Source: Erythrobacteraceae bacterium
Lineage (GTDB): Bacteria > Pseudomonadota > Alphaproteobacteria > Sphingomonadales > Sphingomonadaceae
Reading direction: 5' to 3'
Assembly: GCA_027489065.1 (NCBI GenBank)
Contig: JAIYAM010000035.1
Span: 49,460-113,459, forward strand
DNA length: 64,000 nucleotides
Shown in pieces: positions 27,457-36,723 of this stretch (within the stretch, counting starts at the first letter, position 1; each line of letters begins with the position of its first letter). A program made the translations under genes and the position numbers. Under the pieces are notes generated by a model. It was given only the letters and a program-made list of their open reading frames with translations. It did no database searches and was not told the DNA's origin.

Positions 27457-28793
27457 CACGCGGCCTTCTTGCCCATCTTGGCGCGCATCGCGGTCAGATC
27501 CTTCTCGAGCGCGGCGAGGAATTCGTCGCGGATCGGGTAGGCCTCGGCCGGCATGTACTGGGTCCACAAGCCCGTGCGCAGCTTGAGATCGAAGTCGACC
27601 GCGCCGAGCGTGCCCGCCGCTCCGCCCCAGCCATAGGTCGACCCCTTGGCGCGTCCGCCCGCGCCGTGGCCCTCGCCTGCGATCCAGCTGCCCGTGGTAT
27701 CGACCGTGGCGGGCATCAGGTTCGAGGTGCCGACCCTCACGGCCTCCTCGCTCATCACGAACTTGCCGTCGAGCGAGCCGTAGCCGAGCAGCATCCGCAG
27801 GAAGCGGTCGTAGTCCTTCGGGCTCGAGACCAGCCCGCCGCCGCCGTTCTTGACCGTGGGCGCATCGAGGAAGATCGACGCCGTGCCCGGATCGAACGGG
27901 AAGGGGGTGCCATTGACGATCCCGTAATTGTCGGTGAGGCGCCCGGCCTCGCTCGCCGGCACCTGGAACCAGGTGCTGGTCATGCCGCAGGGGTCGAAGA
28001 TGCGCTTCTTGAGGAAGGCTTCGAACTCCATGCCGCTCACCACCTCGATCACGCGGCCGAGCAGGTCGAGCGAGCAGGAATAGCTCCACTTGGTCGCCGG
28101 CTGATACATCAGCGGCAGCTCGGCCAGACGGTCGGCGAAGGTCGCAAGGTCAGGGGCCGGGGTGACCTTGGGCAAGCCGGGGATCGGCATCCGGCTGACC
28201 GGCGCGCCGACGAGGCCCGCCTCGTTATAGGCCTTCTGGAGCGGTCCCTTGCTGACGATCTGGTAGCCGAGGCCCGAGGTGTGGGTGAGCAGCTGACGGA
28301 TGGTGATCGGCTGGTTTGCCGGCACCGTCTCGTCGAGCGGGCCTTCAGGATTGACCAGCACCCGCATGTTGCGGAACGCGGGCAGGATTTCATGCACGGG
28401 CTGGTCGAGCCCGAGCTTGCCGTCGTCGATCAGGATCATCGTCGCCATGCCGGTGATCGGCTTGGTCATCGAATAGATGCGGTAGAGCGAATCCTCGTCC
28501 ACGTGCGCGGGCTTGGCGAGCGACAGCGTCCCGCCGCCGACGGTGTGGGCCATGTCCTCCTGCCCCCAGCCGAAGGTCAGCAGCAGGTTGGCGAGCTTCT
28601 TCTGCGAGACGTACCTGTCGGCCATCGCCGCGACATTCGGCCAGGCCTCGGCCACGTCATGGGCAAAGACCGCGCGGCCAAACGGCAGACCGGTGAGCAT
28701 CGCGCCGCCCGCGAACAGCGCGCTGGTGCGGAGCAGCGAACGCCGTGAGAACTGGGGCGAGAGTTCGGGCGAGACGAGGTCAGGCAGGGGCAT
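27456..28793 (-). CDS. Serine hydrolase of the beta-lactamase/class C PBP family, Tat-exported
   Basis: A 445-residue periplasmic serine hydrolase. The N-terminus SRRSLLRTSALFAGG is a twin-arginine signal. The catalytic SxxK is S108-M-T-K111. The second motif reads YSC (KWSYSCSLDLLG) where class C enzymes have YAN. The protein resembles EstB-type esterases and D-aminopeptidase-like proteins more than true beta-lactamases; the substrate is unknown. It heads a three-gene run with nudC and the FrnE-like gene. Confidence 0.87.
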   Translation of the reverse strand: MPLPDLVSPELSPQFSRRSLLRTSALFAGGAMLTGLPFGRAVFAHDVAEAWPNVAAMADRYVSQKKLANLLLTFGWGQEDMAHTVGGGTLSLAKPAHVDEDSLYRIYSMTKPITGMATMILIDDGKLGLDQPVHEILPAFRNMRVLVNPEGPLDETVPANQPITIRQLLTHTSGLGYQIVSKGPLQKAYNEAGLVGAPVSRMPIPGLPKVTPAPDLATFADRLAELPLMYQPATKWSYSCSLDLLGRVIEVVSGMEFEAFLKKRIFDPCGMTSTWFQVPASEAGRLTDNYGIVNGTPFPFDPGTASIFLDAPTVKNGGGGLVSSPKDYDRFLRMLLGYGSLDGKFVMSEEAVRVGTSNLMPATVDTTGSWIAGEGHGAGGRAKGSTYGWGGAAGTLGAVDFDLKLRTGLWTQYMPAEAYPIRDEFLAALEKDLTAMRAKMGKKAA

Positions 28794-28874
28794 CAGGCAG
28801 AATCTCCGGTCCGTGTTTTGCCGACTGTCTGCGGCAGGCCGCCGCGCTGGTCAATCGCGCCAGCGCAGGCCATC

Positions 28875-28903
28875 TTGATAGGCGCGGGTGTGTTGCCTAT
28901 ATA
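28875..28903 (+). promoter_or_regulatory. Predicted sigma-70 promoter driving a leaderless small-protein mRNA
   Basis: TTGATA (28875-28880) and TATATA (28898-28903) are exactly 17 bases apart. Transcription should start six to seven bases later, on or next to the A of the ATG at 28910, and no Shine-Dalgarno sequence is present. Confidence 0.6.
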
Positions 28904-28909
28904 GGACAC

Positions 28910-29131
28910 ATGCTCAACGTCCTTGCCTATCTCGTCGGCCTGCTCAGCCTCGTCATCGTCATCCCGGCGCAGATCCCCTTGCTGGGGGCGCTCAACTGGC
29001 TGGCCTTGCCGCTGGTGGTGGTTGGCGTGATCCTCGGCGCGCTGTCGTCGAAGAATGGCGGGCGCAACTTCTGCCTGATCGTACTGCTGATCGCCGCCGT
29101 GCGGCTGACTTTGGGCGGCGGCGTCTTCTAA
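28910..29131 (+). CDS. Small membrane protein of unknown function
   Basis: A 73-residue protein with two or three predicted transmembrane helices (LAYLVGLLSLVIVIPA; LALPLVVVGVILGAL; LIVLLIAAVRLTLGG). ATG at 28910 follows a near-consensus promoter so closely that the mRNA should be leaderless. The hydrophobic pattern with a short basic loop (SSKNGGRN) is characteristic of small inner-membrane proteins. The 3' end overlaps the convergent mutY by four bases. No family recognised. Confidence 0.7.
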   Translation: MLNVLAYLVGLLSLVIVIPAQIPLLGALNWLALPLVVVGVILGALSSKNGGRNFCLIVLLIAAVRLTLGGGVF

Positions 29132-30171
29132 CCCGCCGCCAGCGCAAGGGCAGCGGCTTTGGCGAACAGGGTCGCAAGCCCCGCTTCGCCGATCCGCTCC
29201 ACCGGCCACCATTGGCCCTCCCCCTGCGGCGGCGCACCCGTTTCCAGCGCGAGGAGCTCGAGCGTCAGGCTCGCATGGGTGAAACCGTGCCGCACCGCGC
29301 CCATTGATCGCCATGCGCCATCCAGCGGCACTTCACCCGAGCCATCGGCGCGCGCGCTCCAGCCGTCGTCGGGCAGGGCCCGCATCCCGCCCAGCATGCC
29401 CTCCCCCGGACGGGTGACGAGCCACACCTCGCTTCCCTGATCGCGGGTGATCCAGAAGGCGGTGCCGCGCCTCTCGGGAACCGCCTTCTTCGCAGGCTTG
29501 ACCGGCAGACGCTCGGGCTCGCCAGCCTTGCGGCCCTCGCAGGACTCGGCCAGCGGGCAGAGCAGACAGCGAGGGCTCCGGGTGGTGCAGATGTGGCTGC
29601 CCAGATCCATCAGGCCTTGCGCAAAGTCGCCCGAGCGGCTTTCGGGCGTGATGCTGCCGGCGGCGGCGCGGATCGCCTTCCTCGCCTGCGGCAGCGGCTC
29701 GCCGATCGCGAACAATCGCGCCACCACCCGCTCGACATTGGCATCGATCACAACCGCGCGCCGCCCGAAAGCGATCGCGGCGACGGCGGCCGCCGTGTAG
29801 TCGCCGAGGCCGGGCAGCCCCCGCAGCTCCGCCTCGGTCGAGGGGAAGCCGCCGCGCTCGGCCACGGCGCGCGCGCATTTCACGAGGTTGCGGGCGCGCG
29901 AGTAATAGCCGAGCCCCGCCCATGCCGCCATGACGTCCTCTTCGGGGGCGGCGGCCAGTGCTGCGACGCTCGGCCAGAGGCTCGTGAACTTGGCGAAATA
30001 CGGCTTCACCGCCGCCACCGTGGTCTGCTGGAGCATCACCTCGGACAGCCACACGCGGTAGGGCCACTCGGGATCATCGGGCAGCGCTGCGCCCGGCGGC
30101 ACGCGCCACGGCAGATCGCGCGCATTGCGGTCATACCAGGCAAGCAGGGAAGCGGAGATGCTGGCGGTCAC
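29128..30171 (-). CDS. mutY: MutY A/G-specific adenine DNA glycosylase
   Basis: A base-excision repair enzyme of about 347 residues that removes adenine mispaired with 8-oxoguanine. The catalytic glutamate is in SEVMLQQT; the helix-hairpin-helix reads LPGLGDYTAAAVAAIAFG with the key aspartate in VIDANVERV. Four cysteines in C-X6-C-X2-C-X5-C spacing (CTTRSPRCLLCPLAESC) hold the [4Fe-4S] cluster. The C-terminal MutT-like domain checks 8-oxoG. GTG at 30171 is taken as start; GTG at 30198 is possible but would overlap dciA's leader. Confidence 0.94.
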   Translation of the reverse strand: MTASISASLLAWYDRNARDLPWRVPPGAALPDDPEWPYRVWLSEVMLQQTTVAAVKPYFAKFTSLWPSVAALAAAPEEDVMAAWAGLGYYSRARNLVKCARAVAERGGFPSTEAELRGLPGLGDYTAAAVAAIAFGRRAVVIDANVERVVARLFAIGEPLPQARKAIRAAAGSITPESRSGDFAQGLMDLGSHICTTRSPRCLLCPLAESCEGRKAGEPERLPVKPAKKAVPERRGTAFWITRDQGSEVWLVTRPGEGMLGGMRALPDDGWSARADGSGEVPLDGAWRSMGAVRHGFTHASLTLELLALETGAPPQGEGQWWPVERIGEAGLATLFAKAAALALAAG

Positions 30172-30200
30172 GCGCGGCCTATGGCATGGCGGGCTCACCC

Positions 30201-30728
30201 ATGGGAAGCGACAAGCCTAAAACCCCGAAGCCCTATACCCGCCCGCGCGGCAAGGGTGCCCGCGCGATCGGCGATCTCATGCCCGAGATCGGCCGCACCG
30301 CCTTCCGCCGCTTCGGCTTCGTGCAGAGCTCGGTCGTCACCCGCTGGCCCGAGATCGTCGGCCCGCGCCACGCCCGCGTGTGCAGCCCCGAGGCGATCCG
30401 CTTTCCCCCGGGCGAGAAGGCCGACGGCATCCTCCAGCTGGTGGTCCTTCCTGCCCACGCCCCGCTGATCGAGCAGGTCATCCCTGAGATCATCGAGCGG
30501 GTGAACCGCTTCTTCGGCTACCGCGCCGTCGCCCGCGTCAAGCTGCGGCAGGGCGCGGTCACACCGCCGGTCGCGGACAGGCCTGCCAAGCCCCCGCCAT
30601 CGCTCAAACCCATCCCGCTCGAGCTGGGCGATTCCTTGCGCGACATCGGCGATCCCGAACTGCGCACCGTGCTCGAAAGCCTCGCCCGCAGCCTGACGGC
30701 GAGCGAGACGCCGGACGAGGGTAAATGA
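30201..30728 (+). CDS. DciA-like protein (DUF721), replicative helicase loader candidate
   Basis: A 175-residue DUF721 protein. The KH-like N-terminal domain is visible (RRFGFVQSSVVTRWPEIVGPRHARVCSPE and QLVVLPAHAPLIEQVIPEIIERVNRFFG). DciA is the ancestral loader of DnaB helicase in bacteria lacking DnaC; loading function here is inferred from the family. ATG at 30201 was chosen because the region upstream overlaps mutY. It overlaps the next gene by four bases. Confidence 0.83.
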   Translation: MGSDKPKTPKPYTRPRGKGARAIGDLMPEIGRTAFRRFGFVQSSVVTRWPEIVGPRHARVCSPEAIRFPPGEKADGILQLVVLPAHAPLIEQVIPEIIERVNRFFGYRAVARVKLRQGAVTPPVADRPAKPPPSLKPIPLELGDSLRDIGDPELRTVLESLARSLTASETPDEGK

Positions 30729-31513
30729 GGCTCGTCCGGCTCCTCGCCGCCACCGCGCTGGCGTCCGCTCTCATTGGCGCTGTGGGGGCCGCGAGTGCCC
30801 ACAGCAATCAGCAGGCGGAACAGCAGGCCCGGCAACAGGCCAAACCCGATCTCTCCCGCCCCGGCAGCGCCTTTGCCCCGCAGAGCAAGCCCGGCAAGTG
30901 GGCGACCACCGTCGCCCGCACGGCGCGCGGCCACCTGATCGGCAACCCCGACGCCAAGGGGCAGCTCATCGAGTTCATCAGCTACACCTGCCCCCACTGC
31001 GCGGATTTCGCCACGCGCGGCGAGCCGGCGCTGGACATGGTTCTGCTTTCGCCGGGGACGATGAGCCTCGAGGTGCGGCCGCGGATCAGGAACGGGCTCG
31101 ACGTGTCCGTGACGCTGCTCGCCCAGTGCGGCGATCCGGCCGGGTTCAAGGCGCGCCACCAGGCGCTGATGCTCACGCAAGCCGACTGGCTCGGAAAGGC
31201 GCGCGCCGCCCCCGCGAGCCAGCAGGCGATCTGGAACCGGGCGGACAAGGCGGGCCGGATGAACGCCGCCAGCGCGCTCGGCCTTGCCGAGCTTCTCGCC
31301 CGGCGCGGCCAGTCACGCAGCCAGCTCGACGCCTGCCTTGCGGATGATGCGGCCGCGAAGAAGCTGATCGCCGTCGCCGCCGCCGACAAGGCAGAGTTCG
31401 CCATCACCGTCACCCCCAGCTTCGCCCTCGACGGCAAGCTGCTCGAAGGCGTGCACGGCTGGGAGACGCTTTCCCCCGTGCTCTCCGCCCGCTTCGCCAA
31501 GCCCGCAGGCTGA
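30725..31513 (+). CDS. Periplasmic DsbA-fold thiol oxidoreductase (1)
   Basis: A 262-residue secreted thioredoxin-fold protein. Signal peptide residues 1-25 (cut near ASAHS), a glutamine-rich linker, then the active-site CPHC at C89/C92 and a VTPSFALDGKL cis-proline region near the end. The DsbA-like helical insertion lies between. It is the first of two adjacent paralogues; the order dciA, dsbA, dsbA, smc suggests a conserved cluster. Probably a disulfide oxidase or reductase; which one cannot be told. Confidence 0.86.
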   Translation: MRLVRLLAATALASALIGAVGAASAHSNQQAEQQARQQAKPDLSRPGSAFAPQSKPGKWATTVARTARGHLIGNPDAKGQLIEFISYTCPHCADFATRGEPALDMVLLSPGTMSLEVRPRIRNGLDVSVTLLAQCGDPAGFKARHQALMLTQADWLGKARAAPASQQAIWNRADKAGRMNAASALGLAELLARRGQSRSQLDACLADDAAAKKLIAVAAADKAEFAITVTPSFALDGKLLEGVHGWETLSPVLSARFAKPAG

Positions 31514-31616
31514 CCTCGCCAGAGTTTTTCACAGCCCCTCGTGCTCGCGCTTGCTGCACCGCCATCCGAGCGGCTATCCTGACCGCTTACCACTCCGCCC
31601 CGAGGAAGATGACCCG

Positions 31617-32366
31617 ATGACCGTGACCCGACTGCTCTCGCTCCCCCTGATCGCGCTTGCCCCGCTGCTGCTTGCCGCTTGCGGCGACGAAGCCACGCCC
31701 GAAGGCAGCGTTGCCAAGGGCGAGGCGCTCCCCGCGATCGCGGCTCCGGCGGGGCAGAGCTGGACCGATACGGTCGCCATCACCCCCGAAGGCGGCTATG
31801 TGGTCGGCAATCCCGACGCGCCCCTGAAGCTCGTCGAATATGCCTCGCACACCTGCTCGCACTGCGCGGACTTCGCCAAGACCGGCAAGGAGCCGCTCAA
31901 GAGCAAGTATGTCGCCAGCGGCGTCGTCAGCTTCGAGCAGCGCGAGGTGTTCCTGAACCCCTATGACGTGGTCATCGCCGGCCTTGCCCAGTGCGGCACC
32001 AAGGAACAGTTCCAGCCGCTGTCCGATCAGGTGTGGGGCAATCTCGAATCCGTCTTCGCCGGCTTGCAGGGCAATCCGCAGGCCGTGCAGGCGGCCGCCA
32101 ACCTGCCGGTGGGCCAGCGCTTTGCCGCGATCGCCGAGGTCACGGGTCTGCTCGAATTCTTCGCCGCGCGCGGGGTGAGCGCCGATCAGGGCCGCACCTG
32201 CCTCACCGATGCGGCCAAGATGGAAGCCCTCGTCAAGAACACCGAGGCCAACTCGGCGAAGGACAAGATCCAGGGCACGCCGACCTTCTTCCTCAACGGG
32301 CAGCGGCTGGAAGGCACGACCTGGGAGATCATCGAGCCTCAGCTCCAGCGCGCCGGCGCGCGCTGA
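31617..32366 (+). CDS. DsbA-fold thiol oxidoreductase lipoprotein (2)
   Basis: A 249-residue paralogue of the preceding protein. It differs by having a lipoprotein signal peptide (lipobox LLAAC, Cys22), so it should be membrane-anchored, and the active site is CSHC (C80/C83). The C-terminal GTPTFFLNGQRL holds the cis-proline. GAGGAAG precedes the ATG at 31617. Having one soluble and one anchored copy suggests a division of roles, which is inference. Confidence 0.86.
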   Translation: MTVTRLLSLPLIALAPLLLAACGDEATPEGSVAKGEALPAIAAPAGQSWTDTVAITPEGGYVVGNPDAPLKLVEYASHTCSHCADFAKTGKEPLKSKYVASGVVSFEQREVFLNPYDVVIAGLAQCGTKEQFQPLSDQVWGNLESVFAGLQGNPQAVQAAANLPVGQRFAAIAEVTGLLEFFAARGVSADQGRTCLTDAAKMEALVKNTEANSAKDKIQGTPTFFLNGQRLEGTTWEIIEPQLQRAGAR

Positions 32367-32396
32367 GACTGAGGGGCGGGGGCGCACCGACATCCG

Positions 32397-35300
32397 ATGC
32401 AGATCCACCGGCTCAAGCTCAGCGGGTTCAAGAGCTTCGTCGAGCCGGCGGAACTGCGCATCGAGCCCGGGCTGACCGGCGTCGTCGGGCCCAACGGCTG
32501 CGGCAAATCCAACCTGCTCGAAGCGATCCGCTGGGTCATGGGGGAAACCTCGGCCAAGTCGATGCGATCGGGCGGGATGGAGGATGTGATCTTCGCGGGC
32601 ACCTCCACCCGCCCCCCGCGCGACTTTGCCGAGGTGGTGCTCCACGCCAGCGATGACGCTGGCGAGGAGCTGGTCGTCACCCGCCGGATCGAGCGCGGGG
32701 CGGGCTCCGCCTACCGGGTCAACGGCCGCGACGTTCGCGCCAAGGACGTGGCGCTGACCTTCGCCGACGCAGCGACCGGAGCGCACTCCCCGGCGCTGGT
32801 CAGCCAGGGCAAGATCGCGCAGGTGATCGCCGCCAAGCCCGCCGAACGCCGCGCCATGCTCGAAGAGGCGGCGGGGATCGCGGGGCTGCACGTGCGCCGC
32901 AAGGATGCCGAGGGCAAGCTGCGGGCTGCGGAAGTGAACCTCGCGCGGCTCGAGGACCTGATGGCGGGGCTCGACGCGCAGATCGCCTCGCTCAAACGAC
33001 AGGCCAAGCAGGCCGAGCGTTACACCGAACTGACGACGAGGATCCAAGCCGCCGAGGCGCGGCTGCTGTTCGCGCGCTGGCGCGAGGCTGCGGCGGCCGC
33101 GAAGGCAGCGCGCGCGGCGGCAGAGGGGGCCGAGGCGCGGGTCGCAGAGGCGCAAGCCGCCGTAGAGATCGCGCAGAAGGATCAGGCGGCGGCCGCGCAG
33201 GCGCTGGCGGAGGCGCGCGACGAACTTGCCGACCGCCGCGATGACGCGAGCGCCCACGGCCACCGCATGGCCGCGCTTGCCGAAAAGCTCGAAGCCGCAG
33301 AGACCCGCCTCGCCGACCTCGCCCGCCAGAGGAAGCGGCTGGAGGAGGATCGCTCCGACGCCGATCGCCTCACGGGCGCAGCGGTCGAAGCCCTTGCCCG
33401 GCTCGCGAACGAGGTCGCCGCCAGCCGCGAGGCGGTGAGCGTGGCCGCCGATGCGCGTCCCGTGCTCGCCGAAAAGGCCGAAGACAAGGAACGCGCCAGC
33501 CGGGCGGCGGAACTCGCGTTGGCCAAAGCGACCGCCGATCAGGCCGGGGTCGAGGCCGAATGGCGGGTCGCCGAAGCTGCCGTCGAACAGGCGCAAAGCC
33601 GTCTCGCCCGGATCGAGGCCGAGGCCGCGCGCATCGCCCGCACCCGCGCCGAACTTGCCGCGAGCGGTGATCCCGAAGCCGACGTCATCGCCGCCCGCGA
33701 AGCCGCGGAAGAGGCCGCCGCCGAGATCACGCGGCTGCGCGTCAAGCTGACCGAAGATCAGGCCCGCAAGGCCGAATTGCAGACACTGCGCGACGAGGCC
33801 GCCTCAGCCCTCGCCGCCGCCCGCGCCGAACTTGCCGGCGTGGAGCGCGAGCACACCGCACTGGCCCGCGACCGTGAGGCCCGTGCCAAGCGCGAGGCCG
33901 GGCGACAGGGGATGACGACCCCGCTCGACCGGGTGACGGTTGCTCCGGGTTATGAACGCGCGCTCGCCGCGGTGCTCGGGCGCGACGGCAAATCGCCGCT
34001 CGGGGCTCCGGCGAGCGCGCAGGAGGGGCGCTTCTGGACCGGGGCCACCGCGCCGAAGCCGGTCGCCGACAGTCTGGCTTCGCGCCTCTCCGCCTGCCCC
34101 GACGAACTCGCCGCGCGGCTTGCACTGGTCCACTGTGTCGATACCGATGATGGCCGCGCGCTCGCTCCCGGCGAGTGGCTCGTGACCCGCGCAGGGCACC
34201 TCAGGCGCTGGGACGGCTTCGTCGCCCGCGGCGAGGGCGCCGCCGAAGCCGCGCAGCTGGAAGCCGCCAACCGCTTTGCCGAACTCGAAGCCGCCCTCCC
34301 CCCTCTGCGTGAAGCCGTGGCCCGCGCCGAGGCCGAGGACAAGGCAGTGCGCGACGAACTGGCCGCCCTTCAGACCGGTCTCGTTGCGCAGGAACGTGGC
34401 CTCGCCGGCGCCATCGAGGCCGAGCGCCACGCGCTGCGGCGGCTCGACCAGGCCGAAGCCGCCAGGGAACGCCTCGCCGCCCGCCTCGCCGAACTCGCCG
34501 CCAGCGCGGGCGATGTCGAGACGCAGATCGCCGCCGCTTCGGCCGAAGTCGAGGCCGCCAGGGCGGCCCGCGAACGCCTGCCTGCCCGGGACGCCGGGCG
34601 CGCGGCGCTGGAAGCAGCGCAAGCGAAGAACGCCGCCGCCCGCGCCGCCGTGCAGGCCGCGCTCGCCGAACTCGCCGCGCAGGATCAGGCGCTCGCCGTC
34701 GCGCGCGAGCGGCTTGCCGCCCAATCAGCCGACCACGCCGGATGGCAGGCCCGCGCCAGCGACGCCGAGCGGCGCATGGCCGAGACAACCCGGCGGCTTG
34801 CGGAGATCGCCGAGGAACACGCCGTCCACGCCGCCAAGCCTGCCGCGCTCTCCGCCGAGCTCGAGGCGGGCGAGGAGACCCGCGGGCGCTTGGCGGCCGA
34901 ACTCGCTGCTGCCGACGCGGTGATGCGCGAGGCGGACACCCGCCAACGCGCCGCCGATGCCACGCTCGCGCAGGCCACCGAGGTGCTCGCCCAGGCCCGC
35001 GAAAGCCGCGCCAGCCTCGCCGCGCGCGCCGAGAACGAGGAACTGCGCCGCGCCGAAATGGGCCGCATCTCGGGGGAGCGCTTCCAGTGCCCGCCCCCGC
35101 TGCTGCCGGATCGCTTCGGCTTCTCCGAGGACTCGCTCGCCCCGGCTTCGGAGGAATCCGCCGAGCTCGAAAAGCTCACCGCCGCACGCGAACGCATCGG
35201 GCCGGTCAACCTCGTCGCCGCCGACGAACTCGCGCGGATCGAGACCGAGCATGGGACATCCGCCGAAGAGCAGGCCGAACTCGTCGAGGCGATCGCGCGG

Positions 35301-35819
35301 CTGCGCGGCTCGATCGGCAGCCTCAACCGCGAAGGCCGCGAGCGGCTGCGGGCCGCCTTCGAAGCGGTCGACGGACATTTCCGGGTGCTGTTCACCCGGC
35401 TGTTCGAAGGGGGGCAGGCGCACCTTGCGCTGGTCGACAGTGACGATCCGCTGGAGGCGGGCCTCGAGATCTACGCCCAACCTCCGGGCAAGCGGCTGCA
35501 ATCGCTCTCGCTGCTGTCGGGCGGGGAGCAGGCCCTGACGGCGACCGCGCTGATTTTTGCGCTGTTCCTCACCAACCCCGCGCCGATCTGCGTGCTCGAC
35601 GAAGTCGACGCGCCGTTGGACGATGCCAACGTCGAGCGGTTCTGCGACCTTCTCGAATCCATGGTCGCCGCCACCCACACACGCTACCTGATCGTCACCC
35701 ATAACGCGGTGACGATGAGCCGGATGCACCGCCTGTTCGGGGTGACGATGGCGGAAAAAGGCGTCTCGCGTCTCGTCAGCGTGGACCTCGGAGAGGCCGC
35801 GCTGCTCGCAGCGGAGTAG
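32397..35819 (+). CDS. smc: SMC chromosome condensation/segregation ATPase
   Basis: A 1140-residue structural-maintenance-of-chromosomes protein. Walker A GPNGCGKSN is at residues 31-39 after KLSGFKSFVEP. Two long coiled-coil arms rich in A, E and R flank a hinge around residues 500-620. The C-terminal head has the signature LSLLSGGEQALTATAL and the Walker B CVLDEVDAPLDDANVERF. SMC is recruited to ParB/parS to align chromosome arms; the window carries two parS-type sites on either side of this gene. scpA and scpB are not here. Confidence 0.96.
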   Translation: MQIHRLKLSGFKSFVEPAELRIEPGLTGVVGPNGCGKSNLLEAIRWVMGETSAKSMRSGGMEDVIFAGTSTRPPRDFAEVVLHASDDAGEELVVTRRIERGAGSAYRVNGRDVRAKDVALTFADAATGAHSPALVSQGKIAQVIAAKPAERRAMLEEAAGIAGLHVRRKDAEGKLRAAEVNLARLEDLMAGLDAQIASLKRQAKQAERYTELTTRIQAAEARLLFARWREAAAAAKAARAAAEGAEARVAEAQAAVEIAQKDQAAAAQALAEARDELADRRDDASAHGHRMAALAEKLEAAETRLADLARQRKRLEEDRSDADRLTGAAVEALARLANEVAASREAVSVAADARPVLAEKAEDKERASRAAELALAKATADQAGVEAEWRVAEAAVEQAQSRLARIEAEAARIARTRAELAASGDPEADVIAAREAAEEAAAEITRLRVKLTEDQARKAELQTLRDEAASALAAARAELAGVEREHTALARDREARAKREAGRQGMTTPLDRVTVAPGYERALAAVLGRDGKSPLGAPASAQEGRFWTGATAPKPVADSLASRLSACPDELAARLALVHCVDTDDGRALAPGEWLVTRAGHLRRWDGFVARGEGAAEAAQLEAANRFAELEAALPPLREAVARAEAEDKAVRDELAALQTGLVAQERGLAGAIEAERHALRRLDQAEAARERLAARLAELAASAGDVETQIAAASAEVEAARAARERLPARDAGRAALEAAQAKNAAARAAVQAALAELAAQDQALAVARERLAAQSADHAGWQARASDAERRMAETTRRLAEIAEEHAVHAAKPAALSAELEAGEETRGRLAAELAAADAVMREADTRQRAADATLAQATEVLAQARESRASLAARAENEELRRAEMGRISGERFQCPPPLLPDRFGFSEDSLAPASEESAELEKLTAARERIGPVNLVAADELARIETEHGTSAEEQAELVEAIARLRGSIGSLNREGRERLRAAFEAVDGHFRVLFTRLFEGGQAHLALVDSDDPLEAGLEIYAQPPGKRLQSLSLLSGGEQALTATALIFALFLTNPAPICVLDEVDAPLDDANVERFCDLLESMVAATHTRYLIVTHNAVTMSRMHRLFGVTMAEKGVSRLVSVDLGEAALLAAE

Positions 35820-35822
35820 GCG

Positions 35823-36254
35823 CTAGGCCTCCAGAGCCGCGGCCAGCTTCATGCGCACGGCTTTGAGCCCGGCGATCACTTCGGCCATGTCGGGCCCCTC
35901 GGAGACCATCAACCGCACGCCGGGAGTGTCGGAGCTCTCGGCATCGACCCGGCGCTCGCCCGCGCGGCGCTCGTCCTGGCGGCGGTCGAGCGGCGACTTG
36001 GCGGCGGCGCGCAGCACCGCTTCGGCGCCCTTGAGGGTATAGCCCTCGCTGTTGACCAGCCGGTCGATGGTCCTGACCAGCTCGATATCGGCGGGGCGGT
36101 AATAGCGCCGCCCGCCACTGCGCTTCAGCGGCTTCAGGAGCGGGAACTGCGCTTCCCAGTAACGCAGGACGTGAGGACGAATGCCCAGCGCCTCGCTGAC
36201 TTCGCCGATGGTGCGCAGCGCGCCCTCGTCCTTGCCGTCACCGAAAGCCGTCAT
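35823..36254 (-). CDS. MerR family transcriptional regulator
   Basis: A 143-residue MerR protein. The winged-helix domain reads RTIGEVSEALGIRPHVLRYWEAQFPLLKPLKRSGGRRYYRPADIELV. The C-terminal half is charged and lacks cysteines, so metal sensing is unlikely. It lies 20 bases downstream of ihfA, and this ihfA-merR pairing downstream of fabH is widely conserved in Alphaproteobacteria. Converges on smc. Confidence 0.9.
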   Translation of the reverse strand: MTAFGDGKDEGALRTIGEVSEALGIRPHVLRYWEAQFPLLKPLKRSGGRRYYRPADIELVRTIDRLVNSEGYTLKGAEAVLRAAAKSPLDRRQDERRAGERRVDAESSDTPGVRLMVSEGPDMAEVIAGLKAVRMKLAAALEA

Positions 36255-36274
36255 TGAAACTCACCCTTGCTGGA

Positions 36275-36574
36275 TCACCCCTTGGCGATCCGTTCCTTGA
36301 GCAGCTGGCTCGCGCGGAACGTCATCACCCGGCGGGGCGTGATCGGCACCTCGATCCCGGTCTTGGGATTGCGGCCGACCCGCTCGTTCTTGTCACGCAG
36401 CACGAAGCTGCCGAAACCCGAAATCTTGACGTTCTCGCCGCGGGCGAGCGCGTCGCTCATCTTGCCGAGGATCGCCTCGACCATGTCGAGCGATTCCGCC
36501 CGGCTGAAGCCCATCTTGCGATTGATAGTCTCTGCCAGATCGGCGCGCGTCAAAGTACCAACCGAACGCATCAT
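36275..36574 (-). CDS. ihfA: Integration host factor alpha subunit
   Basis: A 99-residue DNA-bending protein of the HU/IHF family. [22 protein letters not shown] opens the helical dimerisation part; [24 protein letters not shown] and the [13 protein letters not shown] arm complete the DNA-binding signature. GAGGAG lies seven bases before the ATG at 36574. About 150 bases separate it from fabH upstream, enough for its own promoter. Confidence 0.95.
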   Translation of the reverse strand: MMRSVGTLTRADLAETINRKMGFSRAESLDMVEAILGKMSDALARGENVKISGFGSFVLRDKNERVGRNPKTGIEVPITPRRVMTFRASQLLKERIAKG

Positions 36575-36723
36575 GCGAATTCTCCTCAGCGGCGCGACCC
36601 CGAGCGATTGATTTCGGTTTACGACTTTTCTTGGCTTTTTGCAAAGCGATGCAGCAGACTGCCGTGCGTTTTCAGCAATTGTGTTAGCGAACGGGACAGT
36701 CAGCGCGCAAAAACGCCTGCCCG

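Noticed and set aside
27456..28793. A true class C beta-lactamase (resistance gene)
   Set aside because: The SxxK is present but the YxN motif reads YSC and the overall pattern fits esterase/aminopeptidase-like serine hydrolases; resistance cannot be claimed.
31587..33596. A 669-codon minus-strand frame across the DsbA-like and smc genes
   Set aside because: Overlaps two clear genes, no domain features, composition typical of an antisense shadow.
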